Positions 8,192 to 15,500 of a stretch of 15,505 nt of DNA are shown here, piece after piece. The notes below the pieces were generated by a model, which saw only the letters and a list, made by a program, of their open reading frames with translations, had not been told where the DNA came from and did no database searches. Positions within the stretch are counted from its first letter, which is position 1, and every line of letters begins with the position of its first letter. This DNA is from NVQY01 sp047639325 (GTDB taxonomy: Bacteria; Pseudomonadota; Alphaproteobacteria; Rhodobacterales; Rhodobacteraceae): assembly GCA_047639325.1 (NCBI GenBank), contig JBLINN010000070.1, positions 1 through 15,505 on the forward strand, in the 5' to 3' direction. The position numbers and the translations under genes were made by a program.

Positions 8192-8689
8192 CTACCGGCT
8201 CCTTTCTACGGAAACTTCGCCGGTGGTGACGTCAACCTGACTGCGCAGAAACAGTTCCAGCGGCAGCGGTTGGGCCCACATATCGGCGCGGATATTCAGC
8301 GATACCGTCATGTCAGTGCTGTCATCCTCGGGCGTCAGGGAAACATCCACCGACCCGTCGATAATCCGGGGTTCGTGAATGGATATTGCCCGTTCAATTG
8401 ACCGGCGAATCCGTTCGGCGCGTTCAGCCGTAGAAAAGGCGCCTGACACTTCGCTAAGGCCAAAGTTCAGCACAGATCGTGCCACATGCGGCAGGGCGTC
8501 GGTGTCAAAGGTGTTTTCGATATTGCTGGTGTTCAGCAACCAGGACAGATCGCGCTGAATGATTTCGCGCAGGCGGATAATGTCGATCACCCGCGTGTCG
8601 CGGGATTCTTTTTGAGAGCCGGGTTCGTTGTCGGTCAACCGGTCCAGAAGCGACGGCTGCAATCGTTCGGCAAGGGTCTTGTCAGCCAT
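8192..8689 (-). CDS. tssE: TssE (gp25-like) T6SS baseplate/sheath-initiation protein
   Basis: From ATG 8689 the protein is 165 residues, with the N-terminus MADKTLAERLQPSLLDRLTD typical of TssE. It has a gp25/lysozyme-like fold region (about 36-145). The conserved EPR motif is at 106-108 (ERAISIHEPRI), followed by the beta segments DVSLTP and MTVSLNIRADMW. TssE sits in the baseplate and nucleates the first sheath ring, like T4 gp25. An in-frame ATG at 8713 would add eight residues (MRPGTRPK), but it lacks a good ribosome binding site. ATG 8689 has GGGGA eleven bases upstream and matches the family N-terminus, so I prefer it. The start overlaps the end of the tagJ reading frame by eight bases. 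Adjacent tssF begins three bases after the stop. Confidence 0.93.
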   Translation of the reverse strand: MADKTLAERLQPSLLDRLTDNEPGSQKESRDTRVIDIIRLREIIQRDLSWLLNTSNIENTFDTDALPHVARSVLNFGLSEVSGAFSTAERAERIRRSIERAISIHEPRIIDGSVDVSLTPEDDSTDMTVSLNIRADMWAQPLPLELFLRSQVDVTTGEVSVERSR

Positions 8690-9514
8690 CTTCGGCCGCG
8701 TCCCCGGCCGCATCTGCAGATTCGGCAGCGCCGTCCATTTTCAAACTGCGAATATCCATCAGCGCAATGTCGGCCTGATCCGTGGCCAGCAGGCGCTGAC
8801 CGGTGCCAATAAATGTCTCGTCCCCGGCGTCTTCCCATGTGGTCGCGCGGGCCAAAAGGGCCGCAGCATCACCGCTGGCAACAGTTCCTGCGTAACGGGT
8901 TGGGATAAGGGCGACAATCTCGCCGCCATTGACCAGTTTCAGGGTCGCCGCCGTCCAGACCGCATCGCGCAAATCCAGCGGTGGGTCCATCGTCAGCGTG
9001 TCAATCGCACTGAACGGCAGCCAGAAATATTTTCCGTTTACAATGACTTCCAAAACCGGACCCAGACGCATATCGGCATCTGCAATCCATTCAAACCTCT
9101 GGCCGTCCACTTCGCCCGAACAGGCGGGGGCGGCATCAAAGGCGCGGGCGCGCAATTCTGCGGCTTTGTCAGGTTGACCCTTGGCCAGAGCCTTTTGTGC
9201 CTCGATCAGCAGGGCCAGCCATTCCTGAGGTTCGCCAAAATCAGCGGTTCCTTTTCGCCGGCAAACACCTTTTCGCGGTAAACTTCGCAAATGATTGCCT
9301 CGCGATAGGTCTTGGCCATCATGGTAGCGGATTCGTCCAGCTCAGCGCTTAGCTTTAGCTGGGCAATCGCACGCTTCCAGTCCCCAAGGACGCACAAAAG
9401 CTGAAACAGGAAAACCCGCAAACGACCATCGGCCGGGTCGGCGCGCACTTTGTCCTGCAATGCCTTTAGGGCAAGGTCTATGTCCCCCGCTTTGAGGTGC
9501 TCTTCGGGTGTCAT
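8682..9514 (-). pseudogene. tagJ: TagJ/ImpE T6SS accessory protein, split by a single-base frameshift
   Basis: ATG 9514 has GGAG eight bases upstream and opens a frame with the ImpE/TagJ N-terminus (TPEEHLKAGDIDLALKAL, RVFLFQLLCVLGDWKRAI, KTYREAIICEVYREKVFAG). After KEPLI this frame turns into unrelated residues and stops at 9206. The family sequence resumes one frame over with FGEPQEWLALLIEAQKAL and continues through GEVDGQRFEWIADADMRLGP, NGKYFWLPF, DLRDAVW and ALIPTRY to the stop at 8682. The break lies at the TTTTGG run, bases 9240-9235. One extra T or G there would give a 277-residue protein of normal length, so one base appears to be missing. In P. aeruginosa H1-T6SS, TagJ (HsiE1) sits between hcp and tssE and binds the TssB N-terminal helix; the place is the same here. 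The cause could be sequencing error, true loss or slippage; the first is likely since both halves are well kept. Confidence 0.88.
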
Positions 9515-9543
9515 ACTGATGGCTCCGATCACTTGAGATCAGG

Positions 9544-9579
9544 AAAAAACAAACTCCGGGCGCGCACAGGCGCCCGGAG
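9544..9579 (-). terminator. Intrinsic terminator after hcp
   Basis: On the minus strand a perfect 10-bp GC-rich stem (CTCCGGGCGC, loop CTGTGC, GCGCCCGGAG) is followed directly by TTTGTTTTTT. The stem arms are 9579-9570 and 9563-9554 and the T-tract is 9553-9544. It begins 14 bases beyond the hcp stop and precedes the tagJ start. It should end most transcripts after hcp and let a fraction read through to tagJ-tssE-F-G-clpV, giving an excess of the tube, sheath and Hcp messages over baseplate messages. Confidence 0.92.
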
Positions 9580-9593
9580 CAGAGAAGGCTGGT

Positions 9594-10094
9594 TTATTCA
9601 ACCTTGCCGGTCTGTACGTTCCACTTGAACGAGTTCTTGGTGGCCAACTTGCCGGACTTCTGGTCGGTCGCTTTGTACTCATGCTCCATCGCCGTATAGG
9701 CCAGGGACCATGTTTCCTCAGGGATGCCATCTTCGTTTGAGGAAATGGCATAACTGTCGACGATCACGTGCTTGAACGTCCATGTCGAATAGTTCAGCAG
9801 ACCCTCAGAGGCGCTGTCACCTGACCGGCACCAGTGCATGATGATTTCTGGACGCACGGTGCCGTTGGCAACCGAAACCATCAGATCATTGGACGCCATG
9901 CCCATCTGCGAGTTCAGTTCTACCTTGCCGAAGTTCGAGTTGGCGTGACCCCGTTGTGTCGATCCCAGGTCAGTCATTTCAACGGCGCGTTCAACGTTCC
10001 AGCTGGCGGATTGCACAACAATCCACTCCTTGTGCTTATCTTCAGTCGCGTCGCCCGTGATGTCAGAGATCTGTATAAACAAATTCGCAGCCAT
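9594..10094 (-). CDS. hcp: Hcp, T6SS inner tube protein
   Basis: This 166-residue protein matches the Hcp family in length and pattern. It starts with NLFIQISDITGDATEDKHKEWI (residues 4-25), followed by ASWNVERAVEM, the STQRGHANSNFGKVELNSQM stretch, SEGLLNYSTWTFKHVIVDSY, and the C-terminal EETWSLAYTAMEHEY and NSFKWNVQTGKVE. Hexameric Hcp rings stack into the tube that the sheath expels, and the ring lumen can carry effectors. No C-terminal toxin extension is present, so this is a structural Hcp. AGAGGA seven bases before ATG 10094 is a good ribosome binding site. The gene is 71 bp after tssC and is followed by a strong terminator, consistent with high expression. Confidence 0.97.
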   Translation of the reverse strand: MAANLFIQISDITGDATEDKHKEWIVVQSASWNVERAVEMTDLGSTQRGHANSNFGKVELNSQMGMASNDLMVSVANGTVRPEIIMHWCRSGDSASEGLLNYSTWTFKHVIVDSYAISSNEDGIPEETWSLAYTAMEHEYKATDQKSGKLATKNSFKWNVQTGKVE

Positions 10095-10165
10095 AATATT
10101 TTCCTCTCATGATAAAGTTTGGTGGGTGGTAATAAGTTCCGTATTCCCTTTCGGGTGCTATCCGA

Positions 10166-11662
10166 TCAGCCACCCTTTTCCGAAGGCAGTTTCGAGACCA
10201 GACGCAGAGACACTGACAGCCCTTCGAGCTGATAGTGTGGTCGCAGGAAAAATTTGGACGAGTAGTATCCGGGGTTTCCTTCGACTTCTTCAACGACGAC
10301 TTCGGCTGCTGCCAGCGGCTTGCGCGCTTTTTCGTTCTCTGACGAGATTTCAGCATTGAAATCGACGTATTGGTTAATCCATTCCTGCAACCAGCCTTCC
10401 ATGTCCTGGCGGCTTTTGAAGGACCCGACCTTGTCACGCACCATACATTTCAGGTAATGCGCAAAACGGCAGGTGGCGAACAGATACGGCAAGCGGGCGC
10501 CAAGGTTGGCGTTGGCCGACGCATCCGGATCGTCATATTCTGCAGGCTTGTGCAACGATTGCGCGCCGATAAAGGTGGCGTTGTCGGTGTTTTTGCGGTG
10601 GATCAACGGCATCATGCCGTTCTTGGCCAGTTCCGCCTCGCGCCGGTCATCAATGGCGATTTCGGTCGGGCATTTCATATCGACCCCACCATCGGTGGTT
10701 GGGAAGGTATGCGATGGCAGATTTTCCAGCGTACCGCCGCTTTCCACGCCCCGAATCCGCGAACACCAGCCATAAGACTTGAACGACCGGGTGATGTTGG
10801 TCGCCATGCCGTAGGCTGCGTTTACCCAGCCATATTTGTTGGCATCCGTACCATCGGTGTCTTCTTCAAAGGCAAACGCCTCGACCGGATCGGTCTTGGA
10901 GCCATAAGGCAAACGCCCCAGGAACCGCGGCATTGCCAGACCGACATATTTGGAATCCTCAGATTCACGCAGGGACCGCCAGGCGGCGTATTCCGGTGTC
11001 TGGAAGATCTTGGTCAGGTCGCGCGGGTTGGACAATTCCGACCAGCTGTCCATCTGGAACAGCGACGGCTGCGCCCCGGTGATCAGCGGCGCATGAGCTG
11101 CGGCGGCGATCTTGGACATTTCCCCCAGCAATTCAACATCCGGCGGCGAGTGGTCAAAGTGATAGTCAGCCACCAGCGAGCCATAAGGTTCACCACCCAA
11201 CTGGCTGAATTCTTCGGTGTAGATCTTTTTGAAGATCGGCGACTGATCCCAAGACGTGCCTTTGAACTTGCGCAGGGTCTTGTGCATATCTTTCTTGGAT
11301 ATGTTCATCACCCGGATTTTCAGGTGTTCATCGGTCTCGGTGTTGTTCACCAGATAATGCAGACCCCGCCACGCGCTTTCCATCTGCTGGAAATCCTCGT
11401 GGTGCAGGATGTGGTTGACCTGTTCGGTCAGCTTTTTGTCAATCTCGGCAACGATGCCTTCGATGGATCGCAACGCGTCGTCCGAAATAAGCGCCGTGTT
11501 GGCAAGCGCCTGTTCGGCCAGCGTTTTGACGGCCGATTCGACGGCTGTCTTGGCCTGATCGGATTTCGGGCGGAATTCCTTTTGCAGCAGGTTGGCAAAT
11601 TCGGACGAACCAAATGCTGTGGCTTCACCGCCAGCTTCTGCCTGGACTTGTTCTTCGGCCAT
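10166..11662 (-). CDS. tssC: TssC (VipB/ImpC family) large sheath subunit
   Basis: This 498-residue protein has the normal TssC length and layout. Family segments include HHEDFQQMESAWRGLHYLV (about 87-105), FKKIYTEEFSQLGGEPYGSL, the SLFQMDSWSELSNPRDLTKIF block, the MPRFLGRLPYG core, WVNAAYGMATNITRSFKSYGWC, and the C-terminal NPGYYSSKFFLRPHYQLEG and VSLRLVSKLPSEK. TssC pairs with TssB to form the contractile sheath. The first 20 residues are an acidic, Gly/Ala-rich stretch. In systems with TagJ, ClpV does not use the classical TssC N-terminal helix, and this N-terminus is compatible with that, but I cannot test it. AGGAG eight bases before ATG 11662 supports the start; the gene is 11 bp after tssB. 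Confidence 0.97.
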   Translation of the reverse strand: MAEEQVQAEAGGEATAFGSSEFANLLQKEFRPKSDQAKTAVESAVKTLAEQALANTALISDDALRSIEGIVAEIDKKLTEQVNHILHHEDFQQMESAWRGLHYLVNNTETDEHLKIRVMNISKKDMHKTLRKFKGTSWDQSPIFKKIYTEEFSQLGGEPYGSLVADYHFDHSPPDVELLGEMSKIAAAAHAPLITGAQPSLFQMDSWSELSNPRDLTKIFQTPEYAAWRSLRESEDSKYVGLAMPRFLGRLPYGSKTDPVEAFAFEEDTDGTDANKYGWVNAAYGMATNITRSFKSYGWCSRIRGVESGGTLENLPSHTFPTTDGGVDMKCPTEIAIDDRREAELAKNGMMPLIHRKNTDNATFIGAQSLHKPAEYDDPDASANANLGARLPYLFATCRFAHYLKCMVRDKVGSFKSRQDMEGWLQEWINQYVDFNAEISSENEKARKPLAAAEVVVEEVEGNPGYYSSKFFLRPHYQLEGLSVSLRLVSKLPSEKGG

Positions 11663-11673
11663 TGTGGGCTCTC

Positions 11674-12183
11674 CTATTCTTCGCTGTCAGCTTGGGGCGC
11701 AGGCTGGGCAGCCAGCGTTTTCAGCAGGCTTGGATCCTGGATGATCTTGCTGATCAAATCCTCGGCCCCGGTTTTGCCGTCCATATAAGTCATCAAGTTG
11801 CTCAACTGGGTGCGGGCATCCAGCAGTTCTTTAAGCGGCTGGACCTTGGCGGCGATTGCTGCGGGCGAAAAATCGTCCATGCTTTCGAAGGTGATATCGA
11901 CCGCCAGATTGCCTTCGCCCGTCAGCGTGTTGGGCACGGTAAAGGCAGCGCGCGGCGCCATGGATTTCATCCGTTCGTCAAAATTGTCGACGTCGATTTC
12001 CAAGAACTTGCGGTCAGCGACGGCGGGCTGTGCAACCTCGGACTTGCCGGCCAGATCGCTCATCACGCCCATTACAAACGGTAGCTGAACCTTCTTTTCG
12101 GCCCCGTACAGTTCCACATCATACTCGATCTGAACCCTGGGTGCGCGATTCCGCGCTATGAACTTCTGTGAACTATCCGCCAT
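11674..12183 (-). CDS. tssB: TssB (VipA/ImpB family) small sheath subunit, canonical copy
   Basis: This 169-residue protein is of normal TssB length: SSQKFIARNRAPRVQIEYDV (4-23), LPFVMGVMSDLAG, FLEIDVDNFDERM, SVP/TVPNTLTGEGN-type core and MDDFSPAAIAAKVQPL. A helix near LISKIIQDPSLLKTL follows, ending in a short tail QPAPQADSEE. It forms the sheath with the adjacent TssC. AAGGAG six bases before ATG 12183 is a strong ribosome binding site. It is the partner expected for tssC by position. The second, extended TssB about 10 kb downstream in the same operon is clearly a paralogue of this one. Confidence 0.97.
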   Translation of the reverse strand: MADSSQKFIARNRAPRVQIEYDVELYGAEKKVQLPFVMGVMSDLAGKSEVAQPAVADRKFLEIDVDNFDERMKSMAPRAAFTVPNTLTGEGNLAVDITFESMDDFSPAAIAAKVQPLKELLDARTQLSNLMTYMDGKTGAEDLISKIIQDPSLLKTLAAQPAPQADSEE

Positions 12184-12251
12184 CTAGTGCTCCTTAATTC
12201 TAATCTTGTTGTTTGTTGTGACCGCAACGTATTCATAAATCTTCAACGTTA

Positions 12252-12269
12252 TCCGGGTCGGTCCCCGGA
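12252..12269 (-). other. Small hairpin between tssA and tssB
   Basis: In the 99-bp gap between tssA and tssB the minus strand can form a 6-bp stem, TCCGGG with loop GACCGA and CCCGGA. No T-tract follows, so it is not an intrinsic terminator. It could be an mRNA processing or stability element, or have no role. The alternative pairing CCCCG/CGGGG uses partly the same bases. Confidence 0.3.
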
Positions 12270-12282
12270 ATACCTTACGGGG

Positions 12283-13332
12283 TCAGTCATCGTCCTCGAT
12301 GCCCCCGATAAGGTGAACATTGTCAACGCCCTGAGGCGCCATGTCCTGCATGATTGTCAGGAAATCCGCATTGACCAGCCGCTTGGCCCTTTTGATGATG
12401 ATCGGGATCGGACTAGAGGGCTCGTTTCGCCGGTAATATTCAACGATCCGGTCCAGCGCGTTTGACACATCACTTGGCGAATTGATACCACCAACTGATC
12501 TACCACCACCCCCAACCGCAGGCGCGCCGCCAACTGCTGCCGTCTCTCCGGTCGAATCGTCATCATCTGATTCAACTTCGGCCCCGGCATAGTCCGCCAG
12601 ACGCCGCTTGACCTGCATCAGCAGCTTGATCAGCCCATCCAGCTCGGGGCCCTGCCCCGGTGTCTGTACGTCAAACACCGCGCTGATCGCCCGGACGTTT
12701 TCTTCACAGGTTTTTACCGCCTCCAGCAATTCCGTCAGATGGGCCTCGTCCGTATCCTGAAATGCAGCGGACACCGTTGCGGTGTCGGGAATTTTATCCA
12801 TGCCCGCCGGGGCCGCCATCATGCCTTCGGCGATCTCTATCTCACGCAGCGACAGGCGGCCAAAACTGCGGCTGTCAGTTAGCGGCGCACGGCGGACAGA
12901 ACGGTAAACTGGCGATGGGCCGCCCAGACCGTCTGGCTGGCCACTTAGACCCTGAACTGCGTTGATCCGCATCGTGGGATCATTGTCGTCGTCTTCGTCC
13001 AGCTCTGGATGGCACGTGTCCCAAAACTGTTCCAGACAGCCACGGATAAAGGTTGTTGCCTCGGCAAAGCCGGTCAGGCCCTCGGTGTGCAAAACTGCAT
13101 CCGACAGAAAAATCGCCGCGCGCAAATCGTGGCTTTTTTCCAGAACAGCCAGCGATGTTTTCGCCAGCTCGCGATAGTCGGGATCTTCGGCTTCGGTAAC
13201 TTTGTCACCGATCTGGGTCTCTTCCCCAGGCTGTCCTACCAGCTCCATCTCGGTGAACAGGGGATCATACTCGAGATTCTCGCCACTGGGCGAGTCATCT
13301 CCTTTGGACTGCAAAAGCACAGCCGAATCCAT
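12283..13332 (-). CDS. tssA: TssA (ImpA_N family) T6SS assembly protein, short form
   Basis: This 349-residue protein has an ImpA_N-type N-terminal domain: SPSGENLEYDPLFTEME (14-30), DPDYRELAKTSLAVLEKSHDLRAA (about 50-73), then LTGFAEATTFIRGCLEQFWDTCHP (86-109). The middle is helical. An acidic then glycine-rich linker (about 250-285) leads to a C-terminal TssA1-like segment, ALDRIVEYYRRNEPSSPIP with KRAKRLVNADFLTIM (about 292-328). TssA proteins help recruit the baseplate and steer tube and sheath assembly. The C-terminal segment is the form found in gp6-like short TssA proteins, such as P. aeruginosa TssA1, and lacks the long VasJ-type extension. GGAGG six bases before ATG 13332 makes this a secure start. 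It is the first gene of the leftward operon, as in the H1-T6SS. Confidence 0.93.
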   Translation of the reverse strand: MDSAVLLQSKGDDSPSGENLEYDPLFTEMELVGQPGEETQIGDKVTEAEDPDYRELAKTSLAVLEKSHDLRAAIFLSDAVLHTEGLTGFAEATTFIRGCLEQFWDTCHPELDEDDDNDPTMRINAVQGLSGQPDGLGGPSPVYRSVRRAPLTDSRSFGRLSLREIEIAEGMMAAPAGMDKIPDTATVSAAFQDTDEAHLTELLEAVKTCEENVRAISAVFDVQTPGQGPELDGLIKLLMQVKRRLADYAGAEVESDDDDSTGETAAVGGAPAVGGGGRSVGGINSPSDVSNALDRIVEYYRRNEPSSPIPIIIKRAKRLVNADFLTIMQDMAPQGVDNVHLIGGIEDDD

Positions 13333-13507
13333 CTGTTCCCTCCAATATTGGGCTATGTAAATCTTCTAGACGACTTTGCCTGCATCCAAGGACACATGCT
13401 AGCCGCCTTTTCGCACGCCGTTATAAAACAATACCTTGACCGCAAGTCAGCCTTATCGTCTTCTCAAAGTCAATTGAATTTCGAACCAACATGGGGAGTT
13501 CATTACC
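13333..13507. promoter_or_regulatory. Divergent intergenic region, likely promoters for both T6SS transcripts
   Basis: These 175 bp separate tssA (leftward) from the 508-aa gene (rightward) and must hold the start signals for both unless transcription enters from outside. Rightward, TTGACC at 13436-13441 is a good -35 element, but the hexamer 17 bases on (TCTTCT) is a poor -10, so the match is tentative. Leftward, TATAAC on the minus strand (about 13427-13422) could be a -10, without a clear -35 at normal distance. I looked for a sigma-54 GG-N10-GC element and found none that convinces me. GGGGAG at about 13494-13499 is the ribosome binding site for the rightward gene. A TCAATTGA palindrome lies near 13471. 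Confidence 0.4.
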
Positions 13508-15034
13508 ATGGCCGAACTGAAAGTCGAAGGCGAAGCACTGAAGAAGCTTGTCAAATTGGGCAAGAAAATGCCTCTGTCGTTTGCTTTTTGCCCAGGTAAA
13601 CAGAACGATCATATGGTTGTAATCGACCGAAGAAAAAAACCCGGAGTCATCGGCAAAGCCGCCAAAAGCGAGAGCGGCGCGACCAAGGTTGCCTATGGGA
13701 CCTTCGTCATGAACGCCAAAACCATGGAGCTGACCTGCGAAAAGGTCGTGCCCGCCATGGCCAAGGTTCTGAAAAAATACCTGAAGTCGCAGAAGGTCCT
13801 GGTCAATGTTCTGATCATGGATGCCGAAGGCAACGTTCTTGAAAGTGACGAAGAAGACCTGCCCAATGATCCCAGCTGGGATGTCGATGAACCCGCTGAA
13901 GCCGAGGATGAAGAAGACCAACAGCCCGCTGCGGCTGTCCAGTCGAACCACAGCGCCGCAGACCTTGCCGCGCAAATAAAGGCCGTTCAACCGGCCATCG
14001 CCGCTGCCCCTGCGGATGCAGGCGCTAAGCTGACCAAAGTCATCAAATTGGCCGTGTCTCAGATCAAATCCGACGACCTGGATGCCGCCGACAGGACCAT
14101 AACTGCGCTGGAAGGCGCTGCTGCAAAACTTGGGCAGGCTGCACCAGCCGAGGCCCCCCCAGAGCAAGCGGCTGCAGCCGCGCCGGACGTGCGGGCGCTG
14201 GCCGCGCGGGCCACTGCGCTAAAGGGTGTGATTGCCGATATCAACGGCCCGGCAGCGGAAAAGCTGACCGCTGCACTGGGCAATGCGGTGAAACAGATTA
14301 AGGCGGGCGAATTGGCAGCGGCAGATACCCTGCTGGGCCGTATCGAAGACGCCGTGAACAAGATGGCTGCGGCCCCAGCGGACACCGCCCCATCCCCCGA
14401 AGCCGCAAAATGGGCAACCGCCGAATCGCGGCTGCAAGCGGCTGTCGACAAGCTGACGCAAGAAGGACGCGGCGATCTGGCTGCGATCAACAAGTTCTTC
14501 GATTTCGGCAAGACTCAGGCTGCGGCAGGTAATTACGACAAGGCAATGGCCGCCGCCGCTCGGGTGGCCGACCTGATCAAGCAGGCCGCCGCTGAACCCG
14601 CCGCTGCTGCCGCCGACGAATCCGCACAAGACGCGCCCGGAAATGTCGCTGCTTATGCCAAATCACGCCTGAATTGGGTCGAAACCCGGGGTGGATTGCG
14701 CAAGGATATCGAAGGTCTAAAAGCGGCCATCGACAAGGCAACCGCAGGGATTGCCGGTCTGGAACAGGTGCCTGCAAAATCCGGTGGGCTGCTTGATTAC
14801 CTGAGCGGAATAGACACTAATCTTGAAGATACGCTGGAACAACTGGCGTCCGCGCCGGGTGCCGATCAGCGGGAAAGCCTGAAATCAACCGCCCGCAAGA
14901 TCATCGGGGATTATCGCGGCGTTCTGGATTCTGACTTCTTCAAGGCCGTCGACAATAACGGCTTTGTTAACACCAGCATACGCGCCAGCGCGTTGGCATC
15001 GTTGCAACAAGTCAACGCGGCGCTGGAAACCTGA
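13508..15034 (+). CDS. T6SS-linked alanine-rich helical-repeat protein of unknown function (508 aa)
   Basis: I do not recognise a named family. Residues 1-115 look like a compact globular domain (MAELKVEGEALKKLVKLGKK, FAFCPGKQNDHMVVIDRR, a Lys-rich KKYLKSQKVLVNVLIMD end). A very acidic linker follows (112-140). Then come about three helical repeats near 148-209, 227-287 and 299-361. They share a KLTxxIxxAVxQIKxxxLxAADxxxxxLE pattern, with GNYDKAMAAAARVADLI in the last. Residues 380-410 hold YAKSRLNWVETRGGLRKDIE. The C-terminal part (425-508) has LDYLSGIDTNLEDTL and a final VDNNGFVNTSIRASALASL. No signal peptide or membrane segment is seen. GGGGAG nine bases before ATG 13508 supports the start. 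The gene sits where H1-type loci carry fha1 but has no FHA signature. It could be a cytosolic T6SS scaffold, chaperone or effector-related protein. Confidence 0.85.
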   Translation: MAELKVEGEALKKLVKLGKKMPLSFAFCPGKQNDHMVVIDRRKKPGVIGKAAKSESGATKVAYGTFVMNAKTMELTCEKVVPAMAKVLKKYLKSQKVLVNVLIMDAEGNVLESDEEDLPNDPSWDVDEPAEAEDEEDQQPAAAVQSNHSAADLAAQIKAVQPAIAAAPADAGAKLTKVIKLAVSQIKSDDLDAADRTITALEGAAAKLGQAAPAEAPPEQAAAAAPDVRALAARATALKGVIADINGPAAEKLTAALGNAVKQIKAGELAAADTLLGRIEDAVNKMAAAPADTAPSPEAAKWATAESRLQAAVDKLTQEGRGDLAAINKFFDFGKTQAAAGNYDKAMAAAARVADLIKQAAAEPAAAAADESAQDAPGNVAAYAKSRLNWVETRGGLRKDIEGLKAAIDKATAGIAGLEQVPAKSGGLLDYLSGIDTNLEDTLEQLASAPGADQRESLKSTARKIIGDYRGVLDSDFFKAVDNNGFVNTSIRASALASLQQVNAALET

Positions 15035-15074
15035 ACCAAGGCGGCGCACTGGCCGCAATTAACCGGAGGTGCGA

Positions 15075-15500
15075 ATGACCTTGCTGAAATCCCTGATTGG
15101 CGGCGCCGTTATGGCGGCCTGCCTCGGATTGCCCGCGTGGGCAGAATCGGGCCGTCTGTTGGTCGAACTGAACAAGTTCGAGGAAATCGACAGCGGCGGC
15201 TGCCGCGCGTTTTTTCTGTTCCGCAACCAGACCAACAACAGCTTTGACGGGTTTGAAATGTCGCTGGCGATTCTGGACAGCAACGGGGTGATTGACCGGC
15301 TGCTATCGATCGATGCCGCCCCCCTGCCGGTGGCGCGCACAACGCTGAAGCTGTTTGAGATACCCGAAACCTCTTGCGTTGGAATATCCGAGATTCTGTT
15401 GCACGAACTAACCTCGTGCCGCCCGCAGAACGCTGATGAAACCGACTGCTTTCCGATCCTTGATCTGAACAGCAAGACCTCTGCCGCCCTGGTGAAATAG
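15075..15500 (+). CDS. Small exported cysteine-containing protein of unknown function
   Basis: From ATG 15075 the product is 141 residues. GGAGG at 15065-15069, five bases upstream, favours this ATG over the in-frame GTG at 15069. Residues 1-23 are a signal peptide (MTLLKSLIGGAVMAACLGLP, then AWA before ES). MAAC at 13-16 weakly resembles a lipobox, but the AWA site argues for signal peptidase I. The mature part has four cysteines (43, 101, 115, 125), which could form two disulfides in the periplasm, and alternating hydrophobic strands suggesting a beta-sandwich. It lies 40 bp after the 508-aa gene on the same strand. H1-type loci place the lipoprotein TssJ in this area, yet I see no TssJ signature, so I leave it unnamed. 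The stop is TAG 15498-15500. Confidence 0.85.
   Translation: MTLLKSLIGGAVMAACLGLPAWAESGRLLVELNKFEEIDSGGCRAFFLFRNQTNNSFDGFEMSLAILDSNGVIDRLLSIDAAPLPVARTTLKLFEIPETSCVGISEILLHELTSCRPQNADETDCFPILDLNSKTSAALVK

Noticed and set aside
8690..8713. Upstream ATG start for tssE
   Set aside because: It would add MRPGTRPK, which is not family-like, and has no Shine-Dalgarno match. ATG 8689 fits better.
10370..11788. Open frame of 472 codons on the + strand
   Set aside because: It is antisense to tssC and part of tssB, both certain. Its product is Arg/Gly/Phe-rich and unlike a real protein.
13421..14167. Open frame of 248 codons on the - strand
   Set aside because: It lies opposite the 508-aa gene and crosses the divergent promoter region. 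The plus frame has a good ribosome binding site and a coherent domain layout.
15075..15500. Annotation of the small exported protein as TssJ
   Set aside because: Position alone suggests it. The lipobox is poor, a signal peptidase I site is better, and I see no TssJ sequence pattern.
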